From Jeotgalibacillus terrae (lineage in GTDB: Bacteria; Bacillota; Bacilli; Bacillales; Jeotgalibacillaceae): a DNA stretch of 64,000 nucleotides. The stretch is from NCBI RefSeq assembly GCF_016908195.1, contig NZ_JAFBDK010000001.1:248001-312000 (forward strand), in the 5' to 3' direction. Below the pieces are notes generated by a model that was not told where the DNA came from, searched no databases, and was given only the letters and a program-made list of their open reading frames with translations. A program made the translations under genes and the position numbers. This document shows, one piece after another, positions 48,724 to 56,656 of the stretch (the first letter of the stretch is position 1; each line of letters begins with the position of its first letter).

Positions 48724-49317
48724 TTATTTAATTGACAGTGCGTGGTTAATTTTCTTAATAATATTGATTCGTTGCTCCACTTCACTGTCCAATTGCTTAC
48801 TTCTTACAAGAGAAGCTTCAGTTTCCTCATATGCCGGTATACTTACAATTGAAATTTCATAAAGCTCTACTTCGAGAATGGTCCGCAGGGCTGGATCTGC
48901 AGTATAGTCCCACATCTCTTTTCCTTCCTCGATGTAAAAACCAAAAGAACACTGATTGATGTCCCCGCGCTGCATGCTCTCAGCGAGATCACGACCTAGT
49001 GATGTATTTGGCAATTCAATCTCGAACCTCAAACCACGTTCGTCTTCTTCCAGTCGCAGGGTGCCTGATTTCGTCCGGCCGAGCACATGATCCCAGTTAT
49101 GGTTGAATAATGCTCTAATATCCTGATTCTCTGAAAGAGTTCTCGAAAATGCGCCTGGCTCAATGACTTCTTCAAAGTAGTCCCCGATACTTGTTTTTGA
49201 ATTAAACACTGCAGCGTATCCAGTTACTTTAGGAGGTTGCTGATCGGTAGCATCCCGGGCCTGAAGCTTGGTGATGTTAAATGTCCTCATTTCCCGTTTT
49301 CTCATTTTGTTCATCAC
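48724..49317 (-). CDS. HK97-family prohead protease
   Basis: Serine protease of 197 residues that matures the capsid. It has GYAAVFNS, FNHNWDHVLGRT (catalytic His) and NQCSFGFYI (catalytic Ser), in the order of the U35 family. The first codon is uncertain: GTG 49317, ATG 49314 and ATG 49305 are all close to GGGGGGTG. It overlaps the portal gene by about 40 bases. Confidence 0.92.
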   Translation of the reverse strand: MMNKMRKREMRTFNITKLQARDATDQQPPKVTGYAAVFNSKTSIGDYFEEVIEPGAFSRTLSENQDIRALFNHNWDHVLGRTKSGTLRLEEDERGLRFEIELPNTSLGRDLAESMQRGDINQCSFGFYIEEGKEMWDYTADPALRTILEVELYEISIVSIPAYEETEASLVRSKQLDSEVEQRINIIKKINHALSIK

Positions 49318-50500
49318 CCCCCTTCAAGCTATTATCAGTAGCATTTTTCTCGCCGATCTTAGACAGATCATTTGAGATATATACAGCCTGCGTTTCTGGC
49401 GTGTTCTGTTTCGGGAATCCGAGCATTTCAGCCACATTATCCGGTGATGTGATACCTGTCCGAACGATGTTATATCCGATATTTGTTTTCGTGCTATACG
49501 TTACGAAGTCAAGTATATTAATCTTGAATTTCACTCGCTTTTCTGAATCACGACCAAAAAAAAGAAGACTCAGGTGGTCTTCAAAATTCTTCATGATTGG
49601 ACGTACAGCTTTATTGTGAAGGTACATCATAGCCTTTTCTAAATCTGATTTAGTCAAGGCAGTATATGTGTCTACATTAATGCCAAGAAATTTTCCTAAA
49701 TCCTTTTTATATACATTCAAGTATGAAAGTGTTTTGTCATCATCGATCATGCTTTTCATTGGTTCAATTGAGTAACCTTTGCCTAATGGAATCATTTTGA
49801 CTGAGCGTGATTCATCAATCGCTTCAAGCTGATCAAGAATTGCTTTAATTAATTTCGACTGAGCGCCGTTCTGTGGGTTAATATGCGCGTCCAGTTTAAG
49901 CATGAAAGCGAGTAACCCACCTTTAGAGTATTTGTCCGTCAATACCTTTTCGGCGCTCATAACGCCTTCTAACGTGTTTTTGCCGAGCTCCAATAACCCG
50001 ACACCTTTTAGATGATCAGTACCAATATTTTTAATGTGCCTGATCATATACCCCGGCACTTTCTGACCATTGATTGTAAAATGTTCAATCAGCCGCTCGT
50101 CTATTTCTGTATAGACGTTATTAGCAATATGGAGCTTGTCACCGTCAAGGACTGGAAATACTTCGCCATGAAGTAAATATGAATTTGTCATGAGCTTGAT
50201 ATATTCTGATCCAGTTAAATAATTATTAGGACGTTTCAAAGTTTTCAGTGCCTTGTCATGCTTTAACTCATTACCTTCAGTATCGGTGATCATGATCTCC
50301 GCTAACATCATTTGATTACTAATATCCTGCAGCAGTTCATATACGTCACTTGATTCAAGAATGTTTTCATCACTTGCATAACGTCCGCCGTAACGGATGG
50401 TATTTGAGAATATTTCATCAAACCATCCACGCTTTTCAAGTTTGCTGTATACGTAATTAGAAAACCGATCTCTTAACCCCAATTTCTCACCGCCTTCCAC
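49277..50500 (-). CDS. Phage portal protein, HK97 type
   Basis: A 407-residue portal forming the DNA channel at one capsid vertex. LLHGEVFPVL, the stem and crown order, and FFGRDSEKRVKFKINILDF fit the HK97 portal family. The frame opens with GTG at 50500. A TTG at 50482 with GGCGGTGA nearby is an equally likely start (401 residues). Confidence 0.92.
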   Translation of the reverse strand: MEGGEKLGLRDRFSNYVYSKLEKRGWFDEIFSNTIRYGGRYASDENILESSDVYELLQDISNQMMLAEIMITDTEGNELKHDKALKTLKRPNNYLTGSEYIKLMTNSYLLHGEVFPVLDGDKLHIANNVYTEIDERLIEHFTINGQKVPGYMIRHIKNIGTDHLKGVGLLELGKNTLEGVMSAEKVLTDKYSKGGLLAFMLKLDAHINPQNGAQSKLIKAILDQLEAIDESRSVKMIPLGKGYSIEPMKSMIDDDKTLSYLNVYKKDLGKFLGINVDTYTALTKSDLEKAMMYLHNKAVRPIMKNFEDHLSLLFFGRDSEKRVKFKINILDFVTYSTKTNIGYNIVRTGITSPDNVAEMLGFPKQNTPETQAVYISNDLSKIGEKNATDNSLKGGDEQNEKTGNEDI

Positions 50501-50517
50501 CTCTTAAATAACCTAAA

Positions 50518-50649
50518 TTACTTTTTCACCCCTGGCATTATTGGACCATTACATTGAGGGCACTTTATTCCATCTAAATACTTGTGGGTGTCTTTAATTT
50601 CCCAATCACAATTTATACAGTAATAGCTTTCTTTGGGTGCTTTACTCAT
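50518..50649 (-). CDS. Zinc-ribbon microprotein between terminase and portal
   Basis: A 43-residue protein, MSKAPKESYYCINCDWEIK through KCPQCNGPIMPGVKK. Two CxxC pairs (C11/C14 and C33/C36) suggest one zinc site. It has a GAGGTGG ribosome binding site and lies in the 158-base gap between terminase and portal. Similar Com-like zinc-ribbon proteins occur at this place in other phages. Function unknown. Confidence 0.75.
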   Translation of the reverse strand: MSKAPKESYYCINCDWEIKDTHKYLDGIKCPQCNGPIMPGVKK

Positions 50650-50658
50650 ATAACCACC

Positions 50659-52380
50659 TCATCTATAAATCTCACTAATTAAATCATCCATGCCATCCTG
50701 ATCTACATCATCCATCTGCATCATTGTTTCTTTATGAGCAACTAAAAAAGCCACGAACCCATCAATCTTTTTCTTTGATTGACGTTTCGATGGCCCTTTC
50801 ATTCCGTTTATGTTAGTAACAACTACAAGATTTAATGCACAGTAAATGAATAGTGGATTATCTGTCTGAATACGCTGCTCATAAATAAGGCGCTCCGAAT
50901 CATCAATCATAGCGTTCATAACGTTCGGGTACTGGTTCACAGCAACACATTCCAAACCAAGATTCTCACATTTTTCAATCAGTTTCTGAGACATGGCCGG
51001 GTCATAGTTCAACTGCTGCACGTCATATTCATCCATGCACTCTTTGATGTACTCAAGCACCTGGTCCTGGTCAATCATCTTACCATCACAAAGCTGAACA
51101 TACCCACGCTCAACAAGATCACGATAAGGTACGTTGTCCTCTTTTTCTCGATAATCAAGATCAGCGTCAGGTATAAAGTACATCTGCTTTACTTTTAATA
51201 ATGCCTTACCGTTATCATCAAACGTTGGGAAGTTTAAGCTCACACAGGTTAAGTCAGTGGTCTTTGATAAATCCAGTCCGATATAACATGTCTCACCTTG
51301 CAACTCGCCAAGATCATCGACAAGAACATGTTCAACCTGATCCTGCTCGAAATAGTTTTCAGCTCCATTCACGAATACGTTAAGATGCTTCGATAAAAAC
51401 TCAGCTTTCTTGTGGGCAGAACGTGCAGCTGTAATGTATTCAGTTTCAAGTGCACTCATAGTAACTGACACGCCGATGTTCGGGTTAACCATCGCCCACA
51501 CTTTACGATCTGTCCATTCATATCCTTTATCCGGTTCATAAATCATGACAAAACTTGAATCATTGTCATCATTTTTCAAGACTTCTTTAGCTTCACGGTA
51601 CACTCGCATACCAACTGAAGAGGACCCTTTACCAGCAGTTGAGATATTGAACATCAAAGGCTCATCCCGTGAGATTTGAGCAGACTTGAAGTTATCATAT
51701 TGCTCCATATTCTCCTGGGCGTGCAATTCATCATTCAGAACAAAGTGAGGGTTTGACCCTTCAATGCTGTCAATGTTACGAGACATAACAATAAATTGGT
51801 TCTGAAAGGCGATTTCTTCACGAAGATAATCATATGTGATTGATGAAATAGAACCTTTAGGCCCTTTATAGACGTGAGAGCTTTCAAGCAGCGCATCATG
51901 ATTCAATACAGTGGCTGCAAACGGCTTTGCTGCATATTGTGCCTGGTTGAAATCACTGGCACAGCAATAACAATCCGCTCCGGCTACACCTTCACCATAC
52001 ATTGCGTAACCAAGTGCACCAACTGCAATCAATGTTTTACCGTTTTTCTTCGGTACCTGAATGTAAACCTCTCGGATAACGCGGACAACATCACCGCTCT
52101 CGTTCTCTTTCACCCATCCATAAATATTCGCGAAAGCAAATTGCTGCCATTCTTCTAATATAAGAGGTTCGCCAGCAAGTCTACCTTTAACATGTCGAAT
52201 GAAGGTTTCTACCCAGTCCATCATTTCATTGGCTCGGTCTAAATCGAACCATATATCTTTTCTTTTCTTCCATCTGTAATACCGATCCACCATGTCCCGG
52301 ATCGTTTTGGGATATTTCTTAGGAGACCGCCGCACTTTCTTTGCAAATCGGTCCGCATAGTTTACGCCCGGTTCGATCAC
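50659..52380 (-). CDS. Terminase large subunit
   Basis: DNA-packaging ATPase and nuclease, 573 residues. The Walker A-like VPKKNGKT (about 110-117) has the Lys pattern of HK97-type terminases, Walker B is HFVLNDELHA (about 208-217), and the RNase H-like nuclease domain starts CYIGLDLSKTTDLT (about 382). The HNH gene nearby and the P27-type small subunit fit a cos-packaging phage. Confidence 0.95.
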   Translation of the reverse strand: MIEPGVNYADRFAKKVRRSPKKYPKTIRDMVDRYYRWKKRKDIWFDLDRANEMMDWVETFIRHVKGRLAGEPLILEEWQQFAFANIYGWVKENESGDVVRVIREVYIQVPKKNGKTLIAVGALGYAMYGEGVAGADCYCCASDFNQAQYAAKPFAATVLNHDALLESSHVYKGPKGSISSITYDYLREEIAFQNQFIVMSRNIDSIEGSNPHFVLNDELHAQENMEQYDNFKSAQISRDEPLMFNISTAGKGSSSVGMRVYREAKEVLKNDDNDSSFVMIYEPDKGYEWTDRKVWAMVNPNIGVSVTMSALETEYITAARSAHKKAEFLSKHLNVFVNGAENYFEQDQVEHVLVDDLGELQGETCYIGLDLSKTTDLTCVSLNFPTFDDNGKALLKVKQMYFIPDADLDYREKEDNVPYRDLVERGYVQLCDGKMIDQDQVLEYIKECMDEYDVQQLNYDPAMSQKLIEKCENLGLECVAVNQYPNVMNAMIDDSERLIYEQRIQTDNPLFIYCALNLVVVTNINGMKGPSKRQSKKKIDGFVAFLVAHKETMMQMDDVDQDGMDDLISEIYR

Positions 52381-52401
52381 ATAGGCTCACCACCACCATT
52401 T

Positions 52402-52842
52402 TTAACTTTGTTTTTTTCTCCACTTTTGACGATGAGCATCTAGCTCACTTACCCTGGCTGGAGGTTTCTTCACTTCTTCATCTTTGCGAACTGAAGATCC
52501 ACCGGTAATCATTTTGCTCTGCTTCGACTTATTTGTAAGTCCAAGCAAATCCAGTGCTTTCGTTTTTTTATCAGACCACACTTCAACCTGCTGCGCTAAC
52601 GGATGCTTTGAGTGATTCGTTGCGCCGGCTTTATTGGTGTGTCGCTGAGTTGCCGGGAACCCTTTGTCCCGCCAGTCCACATACATCGTTTGATAGATTT
52701 CAAAAATATCAAGGTAGGACTCAATCAACGGGTCCAGTGTAACGGTGTAAATATCAGCATCCCTCATCAATTTCAAAATCCTATTTTTCTCAGCTTCGGT
52801 TTTTTCGGCTACGATTTTCTGACGCTGCTTTTTGGTGGACAA
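52402..52842 (-). CDS. Terminase small subunit, P27 family
   Basis: A 146-residue DNA-recognition subunit. The central LMRDADIYTVTLDPLIESYLDIFEIYQTM and NKAGATNHSKHPLAQQVEVWSDKKTKALDLLGL regions match the P27 family. The start is TTG at 52842 with GGGGGGTG upstream. Confidence 0.87.
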   Translation of the reverse strand: MSTKKQRQKIVAEKTEAEKNRILKLMRDADIYTVTLDPLIESYLDIFEIYQTMYVDWRDKGFPATQRHTNKAGATNHSKHPLAQQVEVWSDKKTKALDLLGLTNKSKQSKMITGGSSVRKDEEVKKPPARVSELDAHRQKWRKKQS

Positions 52843-52926
52843 TTCACACCCCCCTTTCTTTTTTGAAAATCTTGTCTAACGAAATAAAAAGGACAGGCAA
52901 CCGGTCTTGGGCAAAAATAAAAAAAT
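52843..52926. other. Gap between HNH and small terminase; possible cos region
   Basis: An 84-base noncoding stretch with two runs of six or more G/C (CCCCCC and GGGGGG), an AT-rich palindrome AAAAATAAAAAAATTT-like segment, and an ACCGGT hexamer. In cos phages with an HNH protein next to the terminase genes, the packaging site lies here. I cannot define the cut from sequence. Confidence 0.45.
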
Positions 52927-53313
52927 TTATTTTTGGGTGGGGGGCTTCTGAAAAAAATAATTTTTAAAATAATTTTCTTTTTCCCCGTAATTCTCTTCAA
53001 TGCTGTGACACTTCGGACATAAAAGCTTTAAGTTATCAGGTTCCAACTGCAGCGTCCGGTCCTGCTTGACCTTTACCTTGTGATGGACCTGAGCTTGCTT
53101 ACCGAATACAAACTTGCCACAGCGTTGACAGCAGCCTTTCTCTCTTTCATAAACAAACTGTCTTACAGCCTTCCATTCCTTGGAGTTGTAGAGTTGCTTG
53201 TTTGATGTATCATAGAGACTCTTCTTCTTGGGCTTCCTGGTACCCTGATGCTCTTCACAGTACCTGCCCTTTGCTACCTTATTCGGACAGCCATTGAAGT
53301 CACAGTATTTCAT
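52927..53313 (-). CDS. HNH endonuclease
   Basis: A 128-residue nuclease. N-terminal zinc cysteines (CDFNGCP, YCEEH) and the second knuckle CCQRCGKF precede VHHKVKVKQDRTLQLEPDNLKLLCPKCHS, where H-N-H catalytic residues are placed normally. HNH proteins beside terminase genes stimulate specific cleavage by terminase in cos phages. The start touches the previous gene's stop. Confidence 0.93.
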   Translation of the reverse strand: MKYCDFNGCPNKVAKGRYCEEHQGTRKPKKKSLYDTSNKQLYNSKEWKAVRQFVYEREKGCCQRCGKFVFGKQAQVHHKVKVKQDRTLQLEPDNLKLLCPKCHSIEENYGEKENYFKNYFFQKPPTQK

Positions 53314-53678
53314 TATTCTTCAACTGTAGACAGCGATTCCTCGATATGGTTACGGATAGTCTCAGCTTTTTTCATATTGCCTGGAACATCAATATCATTT
53401 TGTTTAGCAAAGGCAAGCAGCTGTTTAGCATCCATAACATCTAAATCAATATCTGTTTTTTCATCAACTGGCTGACCATTAATGATTGTTGTATCTTTGC
53501 CGGTTGCCAAATCAATACCACCAACAGACAACTGTGGATCTTCAGGTGTCAGCATTGACTTTGGATTCTTCGTCACTTCGAATGAAGGCTTTACTCCACG
53601 CTTTACGAATACAGTCTTCTGCGCTTTCGTATCCCAATACTCTGTACCTGCTGCTGTCTTTCTCGTTTCTACTAACAT
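53313..53678 (-). CDS. Phage protein with C-terminal HeH/SAP-like segment
   Basis: A 121-residue protein of unknown role. The N-terminal part (LVETRKTAAGTEYWDTKAQKTVFV) is beta-rich. The C-terminal DVMDAKQLLAFAKQNDIDVPGNMKKAETIRNHIEES has the two-helix pattern of HeH/LEM-like domains. GGAGCG precedes the ATG. First sizeable late gene before HNH. Confidence 0.7.
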   Translation of the reverse strand: MLVETRKTAAGTEYWDTKAQKTVFVKRGVKPSFEVTKNPKSMLTPEDPQLSVGGIDLATGKDTTIINGQPVDEKTDIDLDVMDAKQLLAFAKQNDIDVPGNMKKAETIRNHIEESLSTVEE

Positions 53679-53707
53679 AATGAATCGCTCCTCTATTAAA
53701 TTATATT

Positions 53708-53842
53708 TTATTCAAACCTGAATGCTTTTCTGATTTCTGCAATACACTCTGCGATTTCTTCTGCGCAATCATATCCGCTGTCTTTTAGTTTTGTAAGTAA
53801 AGCCAAATAACTGAATAAGGAATCAAGTTTTGTTTTATTCAA
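53708..53842 (-). CDS. Small late-region protein, TTG start
   Basis: A 44-residue helical protein, MNKTKLDSLFSYLALLTKLKDSGYDCAEEIAECIAEIRKAFRFE. TTG at 53842 has AAAGGAGG seven bases upstream. Function unknown. It lies just after the terminator at 53867-53897 and may be the first late gene. Confidence 0.65.
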   Translation of the reverse strand: MNKTKLDSLFSYLALLTKLKDSGYDCAEEIAECIAEIRKAFRFE

Positions 53843-53866
53843 GTTTATGCCTCCTTTGTACAAAAT

Positions 53867-53897
53867 AAAAGAGCACCCATAAATGAGCGCTCTTTTT
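53867..53897 (-). terminator. Terminator between early and late genes
   Basis: AAAAGAGC/GCTCTTTT stem with a 14-base loop, with T-rich flanks on both strands. It ends the transcript of the late regulator, so late genes need a promoter nearby or antitermination. Confidence 0.82.
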
Positions 53898-53942
53898 CAT
53901 TATGTGCTATGGCTTACCAACCACGATTTGTCATAGCTGTTA

Positions 53943-53982
53943 TTGCAGATTTCTATAATTTCACTATAATTCTTTTCTGCAA
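53943..53982. promoter_or_regulatory. Candidate late-operator: inverted repeat around CTATAATT repeats
   Basis: Perfect heptamers TTGCAGA (53943-53949) and TCTGCAA (53976-53982) flank two direct copies of CTATAATT spaced by 11 bases (53953 and 53964). It lies between the regulator gene and the late genes. The palindromic shape suggests a dimeric regulator site. Confidence 0.5.
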
Positions 53983-53993
53983 TACATACCTAA

Positions 53994-54416
53994 TCATTTT
54001 TTTCCCGTCAGTAAACTGTCAGTATATACATTGACAAATTTGATTCTTTTAATTACTTCAGCATGTTTTTTATATATATGACTAGAGCTGTATCCAAGAT
54101 CATGAGCTATGGTCTCCAAAGTCATGCCGTCCACATACTTGAGCTTAAGTATTTGGTGTTCTAATCCCCGGAAACTATCAATTAATTGCAGTAAACTTTT
54201 CATATCTTCCTGCTTACATTCCAGCTCGTTTTTAATTTGTTCTATCACTTCTTCCAACCTTGCGCCATTCGAATCAGCAGCTAGTTTTACATTTGATAGA
54301 TCACCTTCTACCCAACGCTTCAATTCTAGTTCCGATCTTTCAAGGTTGAATTCCAGAAAAGCAATTTCATCCTCTAATTTTTGATAGTCCTTTAACCATT
54401 CAAACAGTTTGACCAC
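53994..54416 (-). CDS. Late transcription regulator, sigma region 4-like (ArpU type)
   Basis: A 140-residue protein with a helical N-terminus and a C-terminal LEHQILKLKYVDGMTLETIAHDLGYSSSHIYKKHAEVIKRI, a sigma-70 region 4-type helix-turn-helix. Such proteins (ArpU, RinA and related) switch on late genes in phages of Gram-positive hosts. Last gene of the early transcript, directly upstream of the terminase region. Confidence 0.85.
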   Translation of the reverse strand: MVKLFEWLKDYQKLEDEIAFLEFNLERSELELKRWVEGDLSNVKLAADSNGARLEEVIEQIKNELECKQEDMKSLLQLIDSFRGLEHQILKLKYVDGMTLETIAHDLGYSSSHIYKKHAEVIKRIKFVNVYTDSLLTGKK

Positions 54417-54435
54417 CCACTCAATATAATATTTG

Positions 54436-54654
54436 TTATTGAAATAAGCGCGCTCTCTTTCTCTTTGCTAACAGCCGCTCCACATCATGAAGCTTTTTCC
54501 ACCCATTCAATCTGGAAACAGTTGTTTTCCCTATGTCTGCAATCTGTCTATCAAGATACTTTCGCTCTTTTAAATCAATGTACTGAGCAACTGTGAGCTT
54601 CACATCATCAAAGTTAGGACTTAAAGCTTTTGTGTCACTGTTCTTGTATCTCAT
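54436..54654 (-). CDS. Putative small HTH protein
   Basis: A 72-residue basic protein. KLTVAQYIDLKERKYLDRQIADIGKTTVSRLNGWKKLHDVERLL looks like a helix-turn-helix with IADIGKTTVSRL as turn and recognition helix. The ATG at 54654 has GGAGG nine bases upstream; the frame opens earlier. Its 5' end overlaps the previous microgene by 20 bases. Confidence 0.7.
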   Translation of the reverse strand: MRYKNSDTKALSPNFDDVKLTVAQYIDLKERKYLDRQIADIGKTTVSRLNGWKKLHDVERLLAKRKRARLFQ

Positions 54655-54796
54655 GCAGCAGTTCCTCCAATGCTTCAGCAATGATTTCTTCTTTATGAGA
54701 ATCAGTCCCGCTCCTGGCATTGATCTCGATCATTGCTTTGTTGTGTACAATCTTTTCTTCGATATGTTCAACAATTTCTTCAAGAGTGATATTCAA
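54635..54796 (-). CDS. 53-residue acidic microprotein, TTG start
   Basis: MNITLEEIVEHIEEKIVHNK followed by an acidic helical tail (EEIIAEALEELLHEIQEQ). TTG at 54796 overlaps the previous stop as TTGA, with GGGAGGG eight bases upstream. Function unknown; charge and helicity suggest a binding partner. Confidence 0.65.
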   Translation of the reverse strand: MNITLEEIVEHIEEKIVHNKAMIEINARSGTDSHKEEIIAEALEELLHEIQEQ

Positions 54797-54966
54797 TTGG
54801 TAGCCCTCCCGTTATCAAAGATCATCAGACAGCCTACACCATAGCCATGAGGTTTAATGTCACTGGCAGCCTTCCATCCTCTATCTTCATGCTTTGCTAT
54901 CAGGCTCTTTAACTTCGATTCAGTCAACGAGTATACGAGTTTCTTCAGCGGTCTGTGGTTCTTCAT
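54793..54966 (-). CDS. 57-residue phage protein
   Basis: MKNHRPLKKLVYSLTESKLK, then HEDRGWKAASDIKPHGYG and VGCLMIFDNGRATN. The GWKAASDIK..GYGVGCLM pattern appears in short early proteins of Bacillus phages, role unknown. ATG at 54966 follows GAGAGGAGCTTC inside the upstream gene, which it overlaps by 47 bases. Confidence 0.7.
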   Translation of the reverse strand: MKNHRPLKKLVYSLTESKLKSLIAKHEDRGWKAASDIKPHGYGVGCLMIFDNGRATN

Positions 54967-55243
54967 GTGTGAAGCTCCTCTCTTTTACTGCAGCTATGAT
55001 CTCTCTTTTAGCATTAAGAAGGATCTCAAGCATCTCAGCAAGGTTCTCAGCGTCACTTACTTTTATTTGATGATCCAGTAGCGCCGTACAAGCCCGCTCA
55101 TAGTTTGGATAGTAACCTACAAATCGGGTGATATACTGACCTTGGAGCGGCTCTCCTGATTCATCTGTTTTCTGCACCTGTTGCTCAAGCTTAAAATTGA
55201 GCGGGTCAGTCGTTATTAGGTACTCACCTATTTTCAGTTTCAT
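54920..55243 (-). CDS. Conserved early phage protein (DUF5405-like)
   Basis: A 107-residue protein, MKLKIGEYLITTDPLNFKLEQQV...VGYYPNYERACTALLDHQI, followed by a charged helix. It resembles DUF5405-type early proteins of phages as I remember them. Its ATG overlaps the preceding stop as ATATGA. Role unknown. Confidence 0.7.
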   Translation of the reverse strand: MKLKIGEYLITTDPLNFKLEQQVQKTDESGEPLQGQYITRFVGYYPNYERACTALLDHQIKVSDAENLAEMLEILLNAKREIIAAVKERSFTHEEPQTAEETRILVD

Positions 55244-55350
55244 ATGATCGGTTCCTTTTCATCGATTATTTCATGATGCACTTTTGCACAGATCGGGCAG
55301 ACATCTTCACCCTGCGGAACAAAGTCGCCGCATAGAACGCATTGATCCAT
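55240..55350 (-). CDS. 36-residue zinc-ribbon microprotein
   Basis: MDQCVLCGDFVPQGEDVCPI ends CAKVHHEIIDEKEPII. C4/C7 and C18/C21 form two CxxC knuckles of one zinc site. GGGAGCAGG upstream of the ATG and translational overlap with the next gene support expression. Function unknown. Confidence 0.7.
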   Translation of the reverse strand: MDQCVLCGDFVPQGEDVCPICAKVHHEIIDEKEPII

Positions 55351-55364
55351 GAGCCTGCTCCCTT

Positions 55365-56612
55365 CTAATTAGATACTGCATATCGTGTTTCAATCGAACA
55401 CATTTCTGGCAGGTTCGCTCTGACCAGTGCGTTTGCAAATGGTGGAGGAACTGAATTACCTACCCTGGCAACCTGCGCTGATTTCGGGTACCTCTTGCCT
55501 TTATAGTCTTTATCAATGATGTAATCTATCGGGAATCCTTGTGCCTTGAATAATTCGTGTGGCTGAAGCATTCTCATGCCTATGTCAGTGATCTGATAGT
55601 TTTCACCTTTAACTGTGATTAAGCCAAATCGGTCTTTTGTAGGTATCGTATGAAGTGGCTTTACAATACTCTGTCCGATCCCCTGACCGTAGTATTTAGT
55701 CAGAAATGCGCTGACTAATCCGAATCTGTTTGCTGTTGGTATAGTCGGCACTGGCTGTCTGATATCACTCGCCCTGGTCTCTTTCCCCTGATGAGTGTAA
55801 TAATGCTGCAGGAAGTGCGCTTTACCTTTAAAGATGTATGGATGATCAGTGTCTAAAACGAATTTCTTGAGTCCTCTTTTAATCCTGAGCATTGTATTAT
55901 CACTCAAAGGCTTGTCCCGCTCATAGATACTTGGTGCAGCTAGTGACCAGTCAATCACTTCAGCAGCAGTTCTATATGGCTTTTTCAATCCTAATTGCAC
56001 GTTTATATCGTTTGGATCAGTGTGAGTAGCTTCCGGCCATGTAATTGACCGACCGTCACATCGAGCGATTAAGAACAGCCTCTTTCGGGTAGTAGGCGCT
56101 CCGTAATCACATGCCTTTAATACTTTGAACTCCACTTCATATCCGTGTTGCTTAAATGCTTTGACAAATGACTGAAACGTTTTGCCTTTCTTATCCGGGT
56201 CCGGTTGATCACCCTTCAGTGGTCCCCAGTCCTGGAACTCTTCTACATTCTCAAGAATGATAACTCGCGGCCTTACCGTAGCAGCCCACCTGACACCGAT
56301 CCAAGCAAGCCCTCTGATGGTCTTATCAACCGGCTTACCGCCTTTCGCCTTGCTGAAGTGTTTACAGTCCGGGGAAAGCCAGCACAAGCCGACCTTCCTA
56401 CCCTTGACTACTTCACGCGGATCAACATCCCATACAGACTCACAATAATGCTCAGTGTGCGGATGGTTTGCTTTATGCATAGCAATGGCATCTGGGTCAT
56501 GATTGATTGCAACATCTACATTCAATCCAGTGGCCATTTCAATACCAGTACTTGCACCACCGCCGCCGGCAAAGTTATCTACAATGATTTCTCTGAATAG
56601 ATCTAATTGCAT
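55365..56612 (-). CDS. DNA (cytosine-5) methyltransferase, orphan
   Basis: A 415-residue C5 methyltransferase. Motif I is VDNFAGGGGASTGIEMA (10-26), motif IV is LSPDCKHFSKA with the catalytic cysteine in PDC rather than the usual PC, motif VI is IILENVEEF, motif VIII is TTRKRLFLI, and motif X is ARVGNSVPPPFANALVRAN. No restriction gene is nearby, so it probably protects phage DNA from host enzymes or marks it. The target site cannot be read from the sequence. Confidence 0.93.
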   Translation of the reverse strand: MQLDLFREIIVDNFAGGGGASTGIEMATGLNVDVAINHDPDAIAMHKANHPHTEHYCESVWDVDPREVVKGRKVGLCWLSPDCKHFSKAKGGKPVDKTIRGLAWIGVRWAATVRPRVIILENVEEFQDWGPLKGDQPDPDKKGKTFQSFVKAFKQHGYEVEFKVLKACDYGAPTTRKRLFLIARCDGRSITWPEATHTDPNDINVQLGLKKPYRTAAEVIDWSLAAPSIYERDKPLSDNTMLRIKRGLKKFVLDTDHPYIFKGKAHFLQHYYTHQGKETRASDIRQPVPTIPTANRFGLVSAFLTKYYGQGIGQSIVKPLHTIPTKDRFGLITVKGENYQITDIGMRMLQPHELFKAQGFPIDYIIDKDYKGKRYPKSAQVARVGNSVPPPFANALVRANLPEMCSIETRYAVSN

Positions 56613-56656
56613 GTATCAGGCTCCCTTCTACGACGTTTAATGTTCGGATAACGACA

